64,000 nt of DNA, taken from contig OZ005650.1 of assembly GCA_963930645.1 (NCBI GenBank), positions 230,397,688 to 230,461,687 of the forward strand, read 5' to 3'. This document shows, piece after piece, positions 1 through 11,090 of the stretch. A program made the translations under genes and the position numbers. The notes beneath the pieces are model-generated. The model was not told the origin of the DNA. It made no database searches and worked only from the letters and a program-made list of their open reading frames with translations. The first letter of the stretch is position 1. Each line of letters starts with the position of its first letter. Origin of the DNA: Salticus scenicus. Its lineage: Eukaryota > Arthropoda > Arachnida > Araneae > Salticidae.

Positions 1-405
1 TCAAATTTTACTTTTGCATTGTAATATATTGTTTTAGCTATGATATATTTTTCAGCGTTAATTTCGGGAAATTTAGGCTTTTATTATTAAAAAGATGCTT
101 ATTTTATAAACAAGATCCTGCGGCGAAAATAGGCGATTAATTGCTACCATATTTCACAAATGGATCATTTATGAGACGAATTCCACAGATTAAAAAAAAA
201 AAAAAATAGTTCAACAAATATTCCCCAGGGGGCACTTAGAAGTAGCAAAAGTGAAGAAGTAGCAAAATTGAAATTGAGATGACTCACACATGTTAAAAAA
301 TTATCCATAATTGTTAAATATGTATGTATTTAATTTTATTTGCTGTATTGTCAATTTTATTATCGAAAGCCCTACCTAATGAAAAATTTTAAACATTTTT
401 TTCAG
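1..405. other. AT-rich non-coding DNA, possible intron end
   Basis: No gene or repeat structure is visible apart from a short poly-A run near 192. The last bases (about 391-405) form a pyrimidine-rich tract ending in TTCAG, which reads as a 3' splice site for the exon candidate that follows. If that exon is real, this stretch is intron. Confidence 0.4.
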
Positions 406-494
406 CGTCTCATTCTTTGCTCTGAAGGAACTAAGCGCATATCACAAATCATCCGCATACCAAATTTGGTGGTAGTCTGCTCAACTGCTTTCCC
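406..494 (+). CDS. candidate 89-bp internal exon of an unrecognised host gene
   Basis: The segment follows a polypyrimidine tract ending in TTCAG (401-405) and is followed by a good donor, GTAAGA (495-500). Only one frame is open across all 89 bases. It starts at 406 and gives 29 codons plus two bases, roughly RLILCSEGTKRISQ, then IIRIPNLVVVCSTAF. The second frame meets TAG and the third meets TGA. Its base composition is clearly less AT-rich than the surrounding DNA, as expected for an exon in an AT-rich intron. I do not recognise the protein family. No second exon of the same gene is evident in the window, so the strand and frame rest on the splice signals and the open frame alone. It could be a chance match. 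Confidence 0.35.
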
Positions 495-500
495 GTAAGA

Positions 501-3125
501 TTGTTTATAACCAGTGTAAGATTATTTGCAACGACTCTTTAATTTATACAAGATACAATCATTACATGAAAAATAAACATTGTAGTGAAAAACTGCTTCC
601 AAAAACTTTCTTGAAATATCATTTAAACAAAAGGTATTGCAATCTTTTGCTTATGGGTTACACGTATAAGATTGCCGATGAAAAGATTTTTTTATCACTA
701 ATAAATCGTTTTATCTTGCCTTAAATCTGTTCTTGGATTTTGTAATCTCAGTAAAGATCATTCTCATGATTTACAGATATGTGTTTAGAAATTACGTGAA
801 GCATGGTTTCTTCGAGTCATAAGGTACTTACTATATTTTGAATTTTAAACGTGAAAAATTTTTACTTTTAAATGCTATTATTCAAAAACAAAAGTTCTGA
901 TGATGAAATTTATTGGAAAAATTTGAAATAGATATGTCTAAGAAAAATTAATTTGCATTTAAGAAATAAAGATTGGTCAAGAATGGAACAATTCTCTAAC
1001 TGTAAAAATACATTGTGAGAATTTTATTTAAATTATTTATGGATTGAAAGATCGATAAGTTAATTTTCGGATTCTTCATTGTTGAAATATTTTTCAACAA
1101 TAATAACTAATTAACGTTAGAAAAAACGAATATTTGTATATCGTCGTTCGAAACATATTAATCGCAACCCATAATAAATTAAATTAAATTTATAAAAAAA
1201 AAATATGTATATATATCTATTGTGTATTTAGATAGAAAAAAAAATATTGTTGACAATATTTTTGTTCAGCAGGATATCTGGAATAAATATGTATCTATGT
1301 TTCATAATTTCGATATAAGACTTGAAATATATATATATATATATTTATAGTCCAAGTATAGTTTCAGATAAGCGAAATAGAATCTTAAATTTGTTGAATT
1401 TCAAAAAATTGCTCGAAATGCATTTTTTACGATGACTATTAGGAATTTCTCACTTATGCCAAATATATGTATATTCAACATTTTTAATATATAAATTGTA
1501 TGTATGTTTTTACAGAGAATATTGCTTTGTCAAATCATATTTACACGTAAAACCTTCTTTTTTTTTTTTTTGGGGGGGGGGGTGTTTTATGATTATAGAA
1601 ATTTAATCTTTTAGACAAAGTAATTTTATAAAAAAAAATTTCCAATACAATTTGTTTCCATTTTTCTACTACTTGTGTTTTATTATTATTATCAAGGTAA
1701 TGTTACCTAAAACTTTTCATTGAAGTCGAAGGAATAGTTCGTGTACAGAGACATTCAAAACTATTCAAATGCATTATGTCATTGGACGAAAAATGTTGTT
1801 TGTACGTTTTAACATATATAGACTACATTAAACAAAATAAAATAAACATCTAATTTTTTAAGTATAAAAGCTTGCTTTCTGTATAATATGATATAAAAAG
1901 CATTCGCCGATCATTTACAGGATCACACAAAATAATTTACATTTATTAGGTTCTACATCTGATTGTCCCTTGAAATACATTCTCAGTGGAGTCATGTATT
2001 TCTCTTGATGTGTTAAAGTTCAGTACCTTGTGTGGTAGGTATACAGTTTACAGAGAATATACAGGTTCAATCAAAATAAAGCAAATACTTTTTGTTTTTC
2101 TTTTTGGATATGATTGAGGAAAATGCTTTAGTAAACAGCTTGTCCAAGGAAATTGTTTAAGAATTTTAAATTATCCTTTTACACATGCCGTAGACAAAAT
2201 GTTCAATATTTTACGCGTATTTTTTTACAAATACGTGGTTTGAAATGCTTTATGTACGGAAATGCATCTTTTGTTGTTCGTCTGAGAGTTATTGTTATCA
2301 GAATAACTTAAAACTATAAATAAATAAAGGAAGTTCAAATTTGTTAAATTTATGAATATGCAAACTTAAAACGTTTGATTAAAATAAGTGAGTTTCTAAG
2401 AGCAATGTGGGTAAAATTCCTCTAAATAAATTAAAATATTTTTATTTAATGAATTTTTTTTATTTTTTATGAATATTGGTAGATAATTAAACGAGAATAG
2501 AGGGGGGAGGATGTTGAGTGGGCAACAGCTCCCCTCAAACAAATATATAAAATAAACATAAAATAATTTCGAAACCTATCAGGGTGAGAGAAAGTAGAAT
2601 GAATGCCACACCACATTATTACATGAATTTATGTATAATGCTTCATATACGGGGTGTTTGAAAAGTCGTGCAATTTATTTTTTTTTCTTTCAATTCAGAA
2701 TAAATAATAATGTGATTGTTTTTTTATTAAATAACACCATTATATACTGCGAAAAAAATTTTTAACAGTGGAATTTTTTTAGCAGATGAAGTCGATACTT
2801 ACAATAACTATTTTTTTTTTTTTCATGCAAGATGGGGGTAAAATTTTTGTCCAAAACAAAAATGTTTATGAATGATCATTATTTGACTGCATAAATCTTT
2901 CATTTAAATTATTGAACCGTTTAAACAGCGACATCCAAATGTTTATAAGTCCTAAAAATCGCATTACACTCAATTTAGATAAACTAGATATTTTTACGAC
3001 ATCAACAACAACAAAAGACTTTTTCTTTTTTAGACTTAACATAAAGAAAGAAGTTTAGGAAAACATTTTGCAGTTATTCATGAAGATCGTGGGAAAACAC
3101 TTTTTCGATAGTCAGTTATCATGTG
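501..3125. other. AT-rich non-coding DNA
   Basis: No credible gene is present. There is a short TA repeat at about 1327-1343, a T-run joined to a G-run at about 1559-1582, and scattered poly-T tracts. An imperfect G-rich/C-rich stem lies at about 2500-2538 and resembles the stronger hairpin at 47283. The rest shows no structure that I can identify. Confidence 0.5.
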
Positions 3126-3172
3126 AGAGTGCATATAGTCCGGTCAAATTAGACCAAAAAATAAGAGTGAAG

Positions 3173-3497
3173 ATACGTAAAGTTACAACAAGCTGATAAT
3201 CAGTAAAATTGTTCAAAATATAATTATAAATAAAACTTTGAAATTCCCCACTATTCCGGTGTATGGAAAAAATTTTACTCAAGGTCAAAGGTAAAAAAAT
3301 GAGTTTTTCGCGATTTTCAGCAAAACGGTAAGTTTTATCATAAAAATAACTCAGACAAAAATTGTAGATCATAAAATTATCTACAAAAAATGTATCAATA
3401 CTTTTTTTCCTATGAGCCACCGTTTCTGAGATATTACGATCCAAAAAGTTGTAAAAAGTTGTAATGGTCATAATATGCATGAGTACGCCACGTATAT
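3173..3497. repeat. left terminal inverted repeat
   Basis: This is the reverse complement of 5213-5540 with scattered substitutions. Shared landmarks include GCATATTATGAC near the inner end, ACAACTTTTTGGATCG next to it, and GTTGTAACTTTA at the outer end. A 129-codon open frame on the minus strand across it is only the reverse reading of the same repeat and should not be treated as a gene. Confidence 0.75.
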
Positions 3498-3836
3498 ACA
3501 TCTCCAGAGTTTTAATATATGTTAAACTATTTTTCTATCGGTCATTGTAACTTACACTTAAAATATAAAATATAAATAAGTTATAACTATAAGAATATCA
3601 GGTAAAATGAAACCCAGTCCCTTTATTTATACACCAGTGTAACCTCGAGACAACATCTGTCCCCTGTTCAATTGTGTGCGAGGCTACTGCTTAGCCAAGG
3701 ATTAAAGACGGGTCATATGACTCGGAGGTGGAGAGAAAACGAATCTATTCAGTAGAATAGGATAGGAGGGAAACGATAGGAGGAGCCTACATAACTTGTT
3801 TTGGTGAGAGGTTGACTTTTCTCACCCTTTCAACGT

Positions 3837-5026
3837 ATGTTTCCTTCCCTCCGGAATAATCCATTTACAAGAAATATCAAAGCTGCAGAACAACGTCGTC
3901 GAACTTTAGCAACATCTTCATCTTCTGATATTTTATTTGATGAATTCATGACAGTTCCAACCAGTCAACAGAAATATCTTACAAATACTCACAACAAGTC
4001 TCGGTTCATTTCAATGTTGAAAGAAAAGTTTACTGCTGAAAATATATTGGTAAAACAAGCTAATAATGATGCTGATGTACTGATTATTGAAACAGCAATA
4101 GAGCAATTCAATGTGACAAATATAACTGTTGGTGGTGGTGAAGATGTAGACTTACTCGTATTACTCACTGCTCGAACTCCAACTGCAAAAAACTATTTTC
4201 TTATTAAAACCAGGAAAAGCTCAACATCAATCGGAAATATATTCTTCAAAAAGTTTATCTACTTTTGCAAAGAGTCAAAATCATGTACTATTTTTACACG
4301 CAATAACTGGCTGTGATGCGACATCTGCATTTTACAGGAGAGGTAAAACAACAGTTTTCAATTGAAAAACAAGATTTAGTTCAATGTGCTCAAGTTTTTA
4401 AAAACAGTAATTCAACTCAGGAAGAAGTCATCACCAACGGCATTCGCTTTCTTCTTTCTATGTACGGAGCTCCTAAAAAAACTACCTGCTTAGACAAGTA
4501 TCGATATGCATGTTTCGTTAAAAATACTAAAAATAAAAAACAAGTTCAATTAGCTTGTCTTCCTCCAACCTCAGATGCTGCTCATCAACATCTTTTTCGG
4601 GTATATTATCGAGTTCAAGTGTGGCTTGGTTATCAGCTAGACCCTACAAAGTGGGGTTGGAAGTTGGTCAACAATACATTAGAACCAGTTCAAACTTTAC
4701 TCCCACCCGCGCCGGAAAAACTGCTGAATACAATTTTTTGAAGCTGCAAAAAGGGATGCAGCGCTAAATGTGGTTCCAAAAAAGTTGGACTGTTTTGTTC
4801 TCTGGCATTTACAAATTGTCAAGGCCGGTCGTGTTCTAATGTTGAATCACCAACTGTGGAGGATTCGTTTGATTCTAACGAGATGACATGCGATACGTCG
4901 CTATTAACGCAATTCACTTGCTCTTAAAATAAAGATGAAGAAGAGGAGGAAGAAGAACAAGAAGAAAAACAAGAACCAGAAGAAGATCAAGAAGAATAAC
5001 AAGAAGAATTTGAATCAGACGAATAA
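3837..5026 (+). pseudogene. transposon-derived protein with HAxTGCD motif and C-terminal CXC-like domain, broken
   Basis: The coding sequence runs through three frames. From 3837 the first frame encodes an EDVDLLVLLTA stretch, the equivalent of the family's DTDVxVLL motif. Near 4200 the homology moves to a second frame carrying NHVLFLHAITGCDATSAFYR at about 4270-4330. A third frame (4313 onward) then carries TCLDKYRYACF and LLPPAPEKLLNTIF. A TGA at 4739-4741 interrupts it directly before a cysteine-rich segment (about 4742-4850, CKKGC, AKCG, LFCS, TNCQ, SCSN) that resembles a CXC (tesmin/TSO1-like) domain. A further in-frame TAA (4925) precedes an acidic tail rich in E, D and Q. The N-terminal part of the family is missing. 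From memory, this family is repeated in many arthropod and cnidarian genomes; its biochemical role is not established. Two frameshifts and several stops make it inactive. Confidence 0.7.
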
Positions 5027-5158
5027 GCTTCTTACTTTTTTTTAATTGACATCGCTTTTATTTATTACAATCTTTGCTAATTTCCGTTATTTTGCAATAG
5101 TTACAAATTAAACAGGATCATAATTGACTCGTAGAATAGGCTTACTGGGGAAACCTAC

Positions 5159-5190
<32 letters not shown>

Positions 5191-5212
5191 GTGCTAAGTA
5201 CACTACCTGATA

Positions 5213-5540
5213 GGTGGCGTGGAAACGTGTGCATATTATGACGATTACATTTTTTACAACTTTTTGGATCGTAATATCTCAGAAACGATGGCTCGTAGGA
5301 AAAAAAGTATTGATACATTATTTGTAGATAATTTTATGATCTACAATTTTTGTCTGAGGTATTTTTATGATAAAACTTACCGTTTTGCTGAAAATCGCGA
5401 AAAACTCATTTTTTTACCTTTGACCTTGAGTAAATTTTTTTCCATACACCGGAATGGTGGGGAATTTCAAAATTTTATTTATAATTATATTTTGAACAAT
5501 TTTACTGATTATCAGCTTGTTGTAACTTTATGTATCACCG
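5213..5540. repeat. right terminal inverted repeat
   Basis: This is the inverted partner of 3173-3497. A 111-codon open frame crosses it, but it is the translated repeat, not a gene: the other arm gives a similar frame on the opposite strand. The outer end fades at about 5570. Confidence 0.75.
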
Positions 5541-5817
5541 AATGTCTAGATTGACGGGGCTAATATAAGGTATAGCAGAAATTGAATCTGCGTACTTATT
5601 TTGTGCGCATTATTTAAGAATTGTCAGAGTTCAGTCAGTTCTAAGGCCTGTGGTCTCCACTGTACTCCCTAACTTGTTATTCTGGATTTTTTTAAGACAT
5701 CTATCTCTGACATTATTATTTCCTTATAGACATAGAATATAACAATAAAAAACAATATACATATATATAACAAAAATAAAACCAATTCAGTGAAGATATA
5801 CGACTCATCTTTGTGTA

Positions 5818-7083
5818 AAGTGGCCTAATTACGTCCTCCAGTTATTTTAGGCCTTTGAAAGCTATAATTTTCCCTGAAAACGTACCAGATTTGGATGGTA
5901 CATTCACTAACTATCCACAAGCCTCTAAACTAGTCGAATTGACTATAATAATATTTTTACCAAGTCGAAAAACTGTGTTTCAAAAGATACGAATACTTGG
6001 TAAAAATAAAAAAATGGTTCTACCCCTTCAAAAAGCCCTTTATTGGACTTTTAAATCAAAATTTATTTTACTAGGCTTATAAATCAAAATTTATTTCAAA
6101 GTGAATAAAGGTACAAAGAACTGTGGCACTATTGAAAAATGACTGAAGAAAATATTAGGCATTTAAAAATGAGGAATATACTATATTTTTATTTTTGGCT
6201 CCTGAATATCTTTCGTGTTACTAAATGCACCCATTGTTTTTTATGTTTGTCATCATAGAAATGGTTAAAGAAGATAAGGTACATTACATCATTATCATTT
6301 GTATCATCAAGCAGTGTCAACTGACGAATCACTTTCGTCTACAGAGTCGCTGGGTAAGTCACATTTGGATTTTTTAGATAGCGGATTCTTCCCCCTTTTA
6401 CTTGGAAGCGATGGGTGCCAGAAATTGTTTTTCAGCTGAGTTTCTCCTTTGCCTTCGTTTCTTGCCTGGAAATCCTTCACTTTTTTCTATGCGAAAACCC
6501 GGTTATCAATATTGCCGAGCCAGCTTTTTACAAGTTGACGGTGTGATCACTGGCCTTTCCCTAATGTCTTTAGGACTGATAGCATCAGCGATTTACTAAA
6601 CATGGCCATTGATGATGGTTAATCAGTTACCATGACTTTTTTGCCAGAGAGGGATCCGCGGGGGGGGGACGAAAGTGGACGAAATTAACAACTGTAAGAG
6701 GGACGAAATTGGAACCACGCTACTTCCCAGCAAGGCAAAACTTCAGTTCTTATAAGGTGACCTCAATATCCGAAGACACACTGTATGCCACTATTTATAT
6801 CTTACCAACATAATATACATGCATTGTATAAGAAAGAATGACTTACAGTACATTAAATAACATTCTACAAAAGTAACAGAAAAAACTCACCTTATCTAAA
6901 AACATGAAATCCAACGTATATAAGAAATATAACAACTGTATGTGTCTTGGCAAACGAAGCTTTCACTACTGACACATTATATCTCCCCTTTCTTTTGCCT
7001 TCAGCAACAGGTGGCGCCACTCCAGGATGAGCAGAGAAGTGAAGGGGGGCGAAATTAGGGAAGGGGACGAAATTAGGGCACTT
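5818..7083. mobile_element. TA-flanked DNA transposon remnant, possibly pogo-like
   Basis: The left end reads AAGTGGCCTAATTACGTCC and the right end is its near inverted match (GGACGAAATTAGGGCACTT). Each end is bordered by TA (5816-5817 and 7084-7085), as expected for the Tc1/mariner/pogo group. The core of the terminal motif, GGACGAAA or GGCGAAAT, is repeated inside the element near 6669, 6681, 6700 and 7048, which suggests subterminal binding sites. A weak pogo-like C-terminal reading is present on the minus strand. The element is about 1.27 kb and carries no intact gene. A 75-codon open frame at 5855-6082 is not recognised and is probably chance. Confidence 0.55.
6307..6530 (-). pseudogene. 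possible C-terminal remnant of a pogo-like transposase
   Basis: On the minus strand one frame reads EGFPGKKRRQRRNSAEK. A shifted frame then gives LPSKRGKNPLSKKSKCDLPS followed by an acidic serine-rich end and a stop at 6307-6309. A basic RRxxR segment followed by a lysine stretch and a short acidic serine tail is what the C-terminus of pogo/Tigger transposases looks like, and the host element has TA flanks. The match is weak, there is no catalytic region, and a frameshift is required, so this is a tentative reading. Confidence 0.22.
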
Positions 7084-7085
7084 TA

Positions 7086-7550
7086 CCTAACTCTTTGTAA
7101 GAATATTCAGATGACAAACTTCATACCAATAAGAATCGTTTCTCTTGCAGAGTTACACACATTTTAAATTTATTTCGTAAAATTCTTAGTACCCGCCGCT
7201 TCATCAGACAACTTATATTTAGAGTATTTTTTATTATTTTTATTTAATAAAAATTACTACATATTGGAGAAAAGTATTTCACAAAGAAAAAAAAAGTAAT
7301 AAGAAAAAAAGGCTAATGTTAACAAATATACAGGATAAATTAAAAAATATATATTGCCATATTTGCTCTTGTGTTTAAATTACATTAAGCTTTGTAAATG
7401 CACCAAATTTTTGTAAATCTGATCATAATTTAATTTTTTCTTCGTATCGAAGAAAAATAGAAAAATAGTTCAAATAATTATTAAAGATTTGTAAAAAAAA
7501 AAAAAAAGTCTGAAGCCTTGATAAGTATTCATGATGAAAGGAAGAGCTTT
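7086..7550. other. AT-rich non-coding DNA
   Basis: No gene or repeat is seen beyond A/T runs. Confidence 0.5.
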
Positions 7551-7677
7551 TTAGGACTGAGGGCCTATTAGTCTCAATCTGGGATTTTTGCGTTGTCAAT
7601 TTCGATAGTTAGACATTTGTCGAAATCTAAAATTTATCGAAAATATAATTGAATAATTTGAAAGTGATGTTATAATT

Positions 7678-7708
<31 letters not shown>

Positions 7709-7724
7709 TAGTCCTCCGTCCTAA
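7551..7724. mobile_element. MITE with ~22-bp terminal inverted repeats
   Basis: The left end begins TTAGGACTGAGGGCCTATTA and the right end (7704-7724) is its inverted copy with three or so mismatches (ACTAATAGTCCTCCGTCCTA). The interior is AT-rich and holds a poly-A run. At 174 bp with no coding capacity it fits a non-autonomous DNA transposon. The superfamily is not determined. Confidence 0.6.
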
Positions 7725-8112
7725 ATTAAATTCTGCTTTTGCCAGAATTTCATCAAATTTTTTTATTATTATTATTATTATTGAAAGAAAAAGAAAAGAA
7801 AATTAATAATAATCAATATCGTTACAAGCGATATCGAAAAAGTTTTTTTTAATAATTTTGAATTAGGAAATAAAAAGTGCGCGTAAAATAATATAAAATA
7901 AAAATAAGTAAAAAAATGAATTTAATGATTTAATGTTTTTGTTTTTCGGGGGCTGCTCATGCATATAAAAAATGCGTATTAAAACGAGTCGAAGAAAGAA
8001 GCGAAATAAGTATTGAGTTATGTTACGATAAATACGATATATAATATGATACGATATATTAGACCTATCGTCCAGGGTTAGTAGGCATTTTCGTTGAAAG
8101 AAATAGTTTGTT

Positions 8113-8220
8113 CGTTCGGTGCAACTTGCACATTAATCCCGTGAGGTACAACTTTCACATTAGTCCCTTGAGGTACAACTTTCACTTTAGTCCCGTCAGG
8201 TACAACTTGCACATTAGTCC
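8113..8220. repeat. 27-bp minisatellite, four copies
   Basis: Four successive copies of a 27-bp unit of the form GTACAACTTTCACATTAGTC plus about seven bases run across 8113-8220 and stop at a C-run/T-run (8221-8252). The period is a multiple of three, so on the minus strand it encodes a nine-residue repeat (NVKVVPxGT). The open frame has no other support as a gene. Confidence 0.8.
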
Positions 8221-8221
8221 C

Positions 8222-8252
<31 letters not shown>

Positions 8253-8634
8253 AACAGTAATATCAGCAAATAATATTTTGTGTGATATTTCTACATTTTA
8301 TTTATTTTATTTCATTAGTGCGATTTTCAAAAGTATCGAGAATCGGGTGATTCTGCACTCCAGTTCCTTTGTGGAGTTTTCCCCCCTATTCTCTTTTCAA
8401 AAATATAGGAATACCATCTGTCATATTTTCATTCCAAAATCTTTGTTTTAAGGAGCGGGTACAAAAACAGCTGTTTTTAGTCATGCAGGTACGAGTATTA
8501 CTTGTTTAAAGGAAAACCGCTTCTGCTGATCAGTAATTGTCGCTACTATGAACTTTTCTTATAACAGCAAACATTGGATATCATTCACAGTTACAGTGGA
8601 GAATTCATGTACTTTTTTTCTATTCTTTCATATA
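8253..8634. other. non-coding DNA
   Basis: Nothing recognisable is present between the T-run and the MITE that follows. Confidence 0.4.
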
Positions 8635-8789
8635 CAGTCGAACCTCGCTAACGTGAATCTTAAGGGGGATAAAAAATTTGTTCATGTTATCAATAAATAA
8701 TCTTCATATAACTAAACTAATCTTCAATTTGACGGGGATTGTGGAAACAGTTCATGTTAAAGGCAATTCACGTTAACGAGGTTGGGTTA
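8635..8789. mobile_element. pogo-like MITE, copy 1
   Basis: The left end CAGTCGAACCTCGCTAACGT and right end ACGTTAACGAGGTTGGGTTA form ~22-bp inverted repeats, and TA lies on both sides (8633-8634 and 8790-8791). The same element occurs at 31669-31853. The CAGT(C/T)GAACC ends and TA target fit the pogo group. At 155 bp it has no coding capacity. Confidence 0.75.
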
Positions 8790-8960
8790 TACAAAATCCG
8801 TGTTTAATTATGAGAAGTTGAGAAGAGCCTGGAAAAAGGGGACAAAATGGTTTTATTAAAATGCTATTTTTTAGATTAATCGGAATTCCTATTATTTATT
8901 TTTAAGCAAAATAATTTTTCGAAAACCACGTCATAATGGGCATTTTGGACTGACTTTTGT

Positions 8961-9046
8961 AAATATTCAAACTTAAAAACTTTTTCAGCACGCACCATAA
9001 AATAATATGTTATGATGCGTAAAGAAGTTTTTAAGTTTGAATATTT
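8961..9046 (+). ncRNA. 86-base hairpin, precursor-like
   Basis: AAATATTCAAACTTAAAAAC (8961-8980) pairs with its inverted copy at 9027-9046. Pairing continues inwards with bulges through ACGCACCATAA / TTATGATGCGT, leaving a small loop near 9003. The size and shape resemble a pre-miRNA or a tiny MITE. No expression evidence is available from sequence alone, so it is reported as structure rather than a proven RNA gene. Confidence 0.35.
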
Positions 9047-9049
9047 ATT

Positions 9050-9985
9050 GTATACCAGCTCTTTAATTCATTACTCTGACTTTAGGAAATTCTCGTGTAG
9101 GAAACGTTGTCTCTAGGATTCAATCAATTTTAACCCAAGATGAATCCACAGTACACAGGGAAAAACACATTTGATTTCAGATCATTTCAATAGTAATGTC
9201 TGTAGATTCCATTTAAAAATGACTACACAAAAGTGCGTCAGATAATTTCACGTTTTTAAGCGGGAATTTTTATTTATTTATTTATTTTATTTTTTTAATT
9301 ATTGATTGAGAAATACAACTCAAATACGGGAGCTATTTATAAAGATTTAAAAAAAAAATCTTTTGAAAAAAATTACAATTTTCTCTGTGTGACTATTTGC
9401 TTCGAGAATTTATTTTACGAAATCTCATAAATTCATTGTGATCACATATTTAAGTATCTATAAAAATAACAAAAAGTTATCTTTCTTTATGTTCTCATTC
9501 GTCTTTATGTTCTCATTTCGTTGCGTTCTCTCAAATTACTTTTCCTTCTAACATAGAACATGTAGGAAACTGCCAAGAAAAAATGGATGGAGAACATTTG
9601 AATCACGCCATTTGAATTCTTTTATTACTTACGGAAATATTTTGCTCCGAAATATTTTATTAATCATATGACATTCTTCACTGATGTCTAATTTTACGTC
9701 ATATGCAATTGGAATTAATAAAGCATGTATTATCAGATATTACCTGTCTAGTAAAAATTATCTGTTACAGGAAAGTATCAAATATTTATATGAGGAATAC
9801 GAATCTTTGTGATATATATTTAATGTTTAATTGTGTACCTGTCATTTGTCAATTACTGTTAATATCTGTTATTCTAAGTTTTAATATTTATTTCATAACT
9901 CGTTAAACATTTAAAAAAAAAGACAATAAACATTTAGTTTAGTTTACTTTCTGTGATCAAAAACTCTAAATTAAAACACACACAC

Positions 9986-10031
<46 letters not shown>

Positions 10032-10079
10032 ATTTCTTTTTTTTATTCAATTAAATTTTTTGTCTGAGTTTTTGAGAAG

Positions 10080-10110
<31 letters not shown>

Positions 10111-11080
10111 ATATTCATACATGCATGCATACATATTTATAGATATAGATATAGATATGTAGATGAAATGTAAATATATTGTTCAAGGAATATGTTGTCA
10201 CATCTATAATATTTTAAAACGAATTACGTTAGAGAATTTTGCATTATTAATGATGGTTACAGATTTAACATTTAAGACAAACTACAAACTTAAATGTGAT
10301 ATGTACTTACCAAAGCGTCATGTACATATGTGTGTGTGTGTGTGTGTGTTTGTATCATCACATTAAGTTTATTTATAGCTTCTTCCTTGAAAGTTTTGAT
10401 TACATACGGGTAGCCTTTTTTATGTCTTCTTATAATTATTACTAAACACTGTTTTTTTTTTCAATTATTTTATCTTACTAAATATAGATTTAAACATAAT
10501 GAATTCTCTCTTTCATAGTTTTATTTTTTGAATAAATATGAATAAGTAATATGATCAAACTGCAAAAAATATATATCTATTAGACACCTATTCTAACATT
10601 AACAAATCTATTTTTTGTATATATTTTTATATTCGTATCCTACTAACAGTCAAATTGGTTGACAGGGTGAGATTCAGAAGTGGTTGTGGCTATCTTTCAT
10701 TTGCTTATTATTTAAATTCACTCAGCCACAAAGGTATTCACCCCTATTTTAATGCCGTAATCGAATGTAAGCACATACGCAGTGGCTCCCATGGTCAATA
10801 GATTCATGTCCGAACAGTATAACTATACGTCTATATCGACAATTCTTCATAATTTTTCGGACCTGATTTAATTTTAAAGGTAAATGTTGGTTCTTTGACT
10901 CAAATTGCGAAACAATATATAAATAATTAAAGTAAGAAAGAAAGTGGTTATACTCAGTCTTGATGAATTAGATTTACGCAAATAGCTAATATAGAGAATA
11001 TGTATAGAATATATTAAATTCCAAATATCTCGACAGCGGACGAGCCATTGAGGCCTAGAACTACATGTAACCACCGCTAC
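9050..11080. other. non-coding DNA with microsatellites
   Basis: No gene is seen. Between about 9976 and 10031 lies a (CA)(TA)(TG) compound repeat that can fold on itself. A TA tract lies at 10081-10111 and a TG tract at 10328-10350. Small open frames here (9703-9906 and 10163-10366) have no recognisable content. Confidence 0.5.
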
Positions 11081-11090
11081 TAAACATTTT

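Larger units (their letters stand above)
3130..5575 (+). mobile_element. decayed DNA transposon with ~330-bp terminal inverted repeats
   Basis: About 330 bases at 3173-3497 reappear in inverted orientation at 5213-5540, at high identity by eye. The outermost ends (near 3135-3155 and 5545-5570) match more weakly. Between the arms lies a broken coding region (3837-5026), which is the layout of an autonomous DNA transposon. The repeats are much longer than in Tc1/mariner or pogo elements. A long poly-A run (about 5163-5190) lies just inside the right arm. I could not fix a target-site duplication, so the superfamily is unassigned. The coding region belongs to a family that is multicopy in many invertebrates, which agrees with a mobile origin. 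Confidence 0.7.

Noticed and set aside
3112..3501. 129-codon minus-strand open frame
   Set aside because: It is the terminal inverted repeat read backwards; the partner arm gives the mirror frame at 5219-5554.
10163..10366. 67-codon open frame
   Set aside because: It ends in a TG microsatellite and has no motif; chance in AT-rich DNA.
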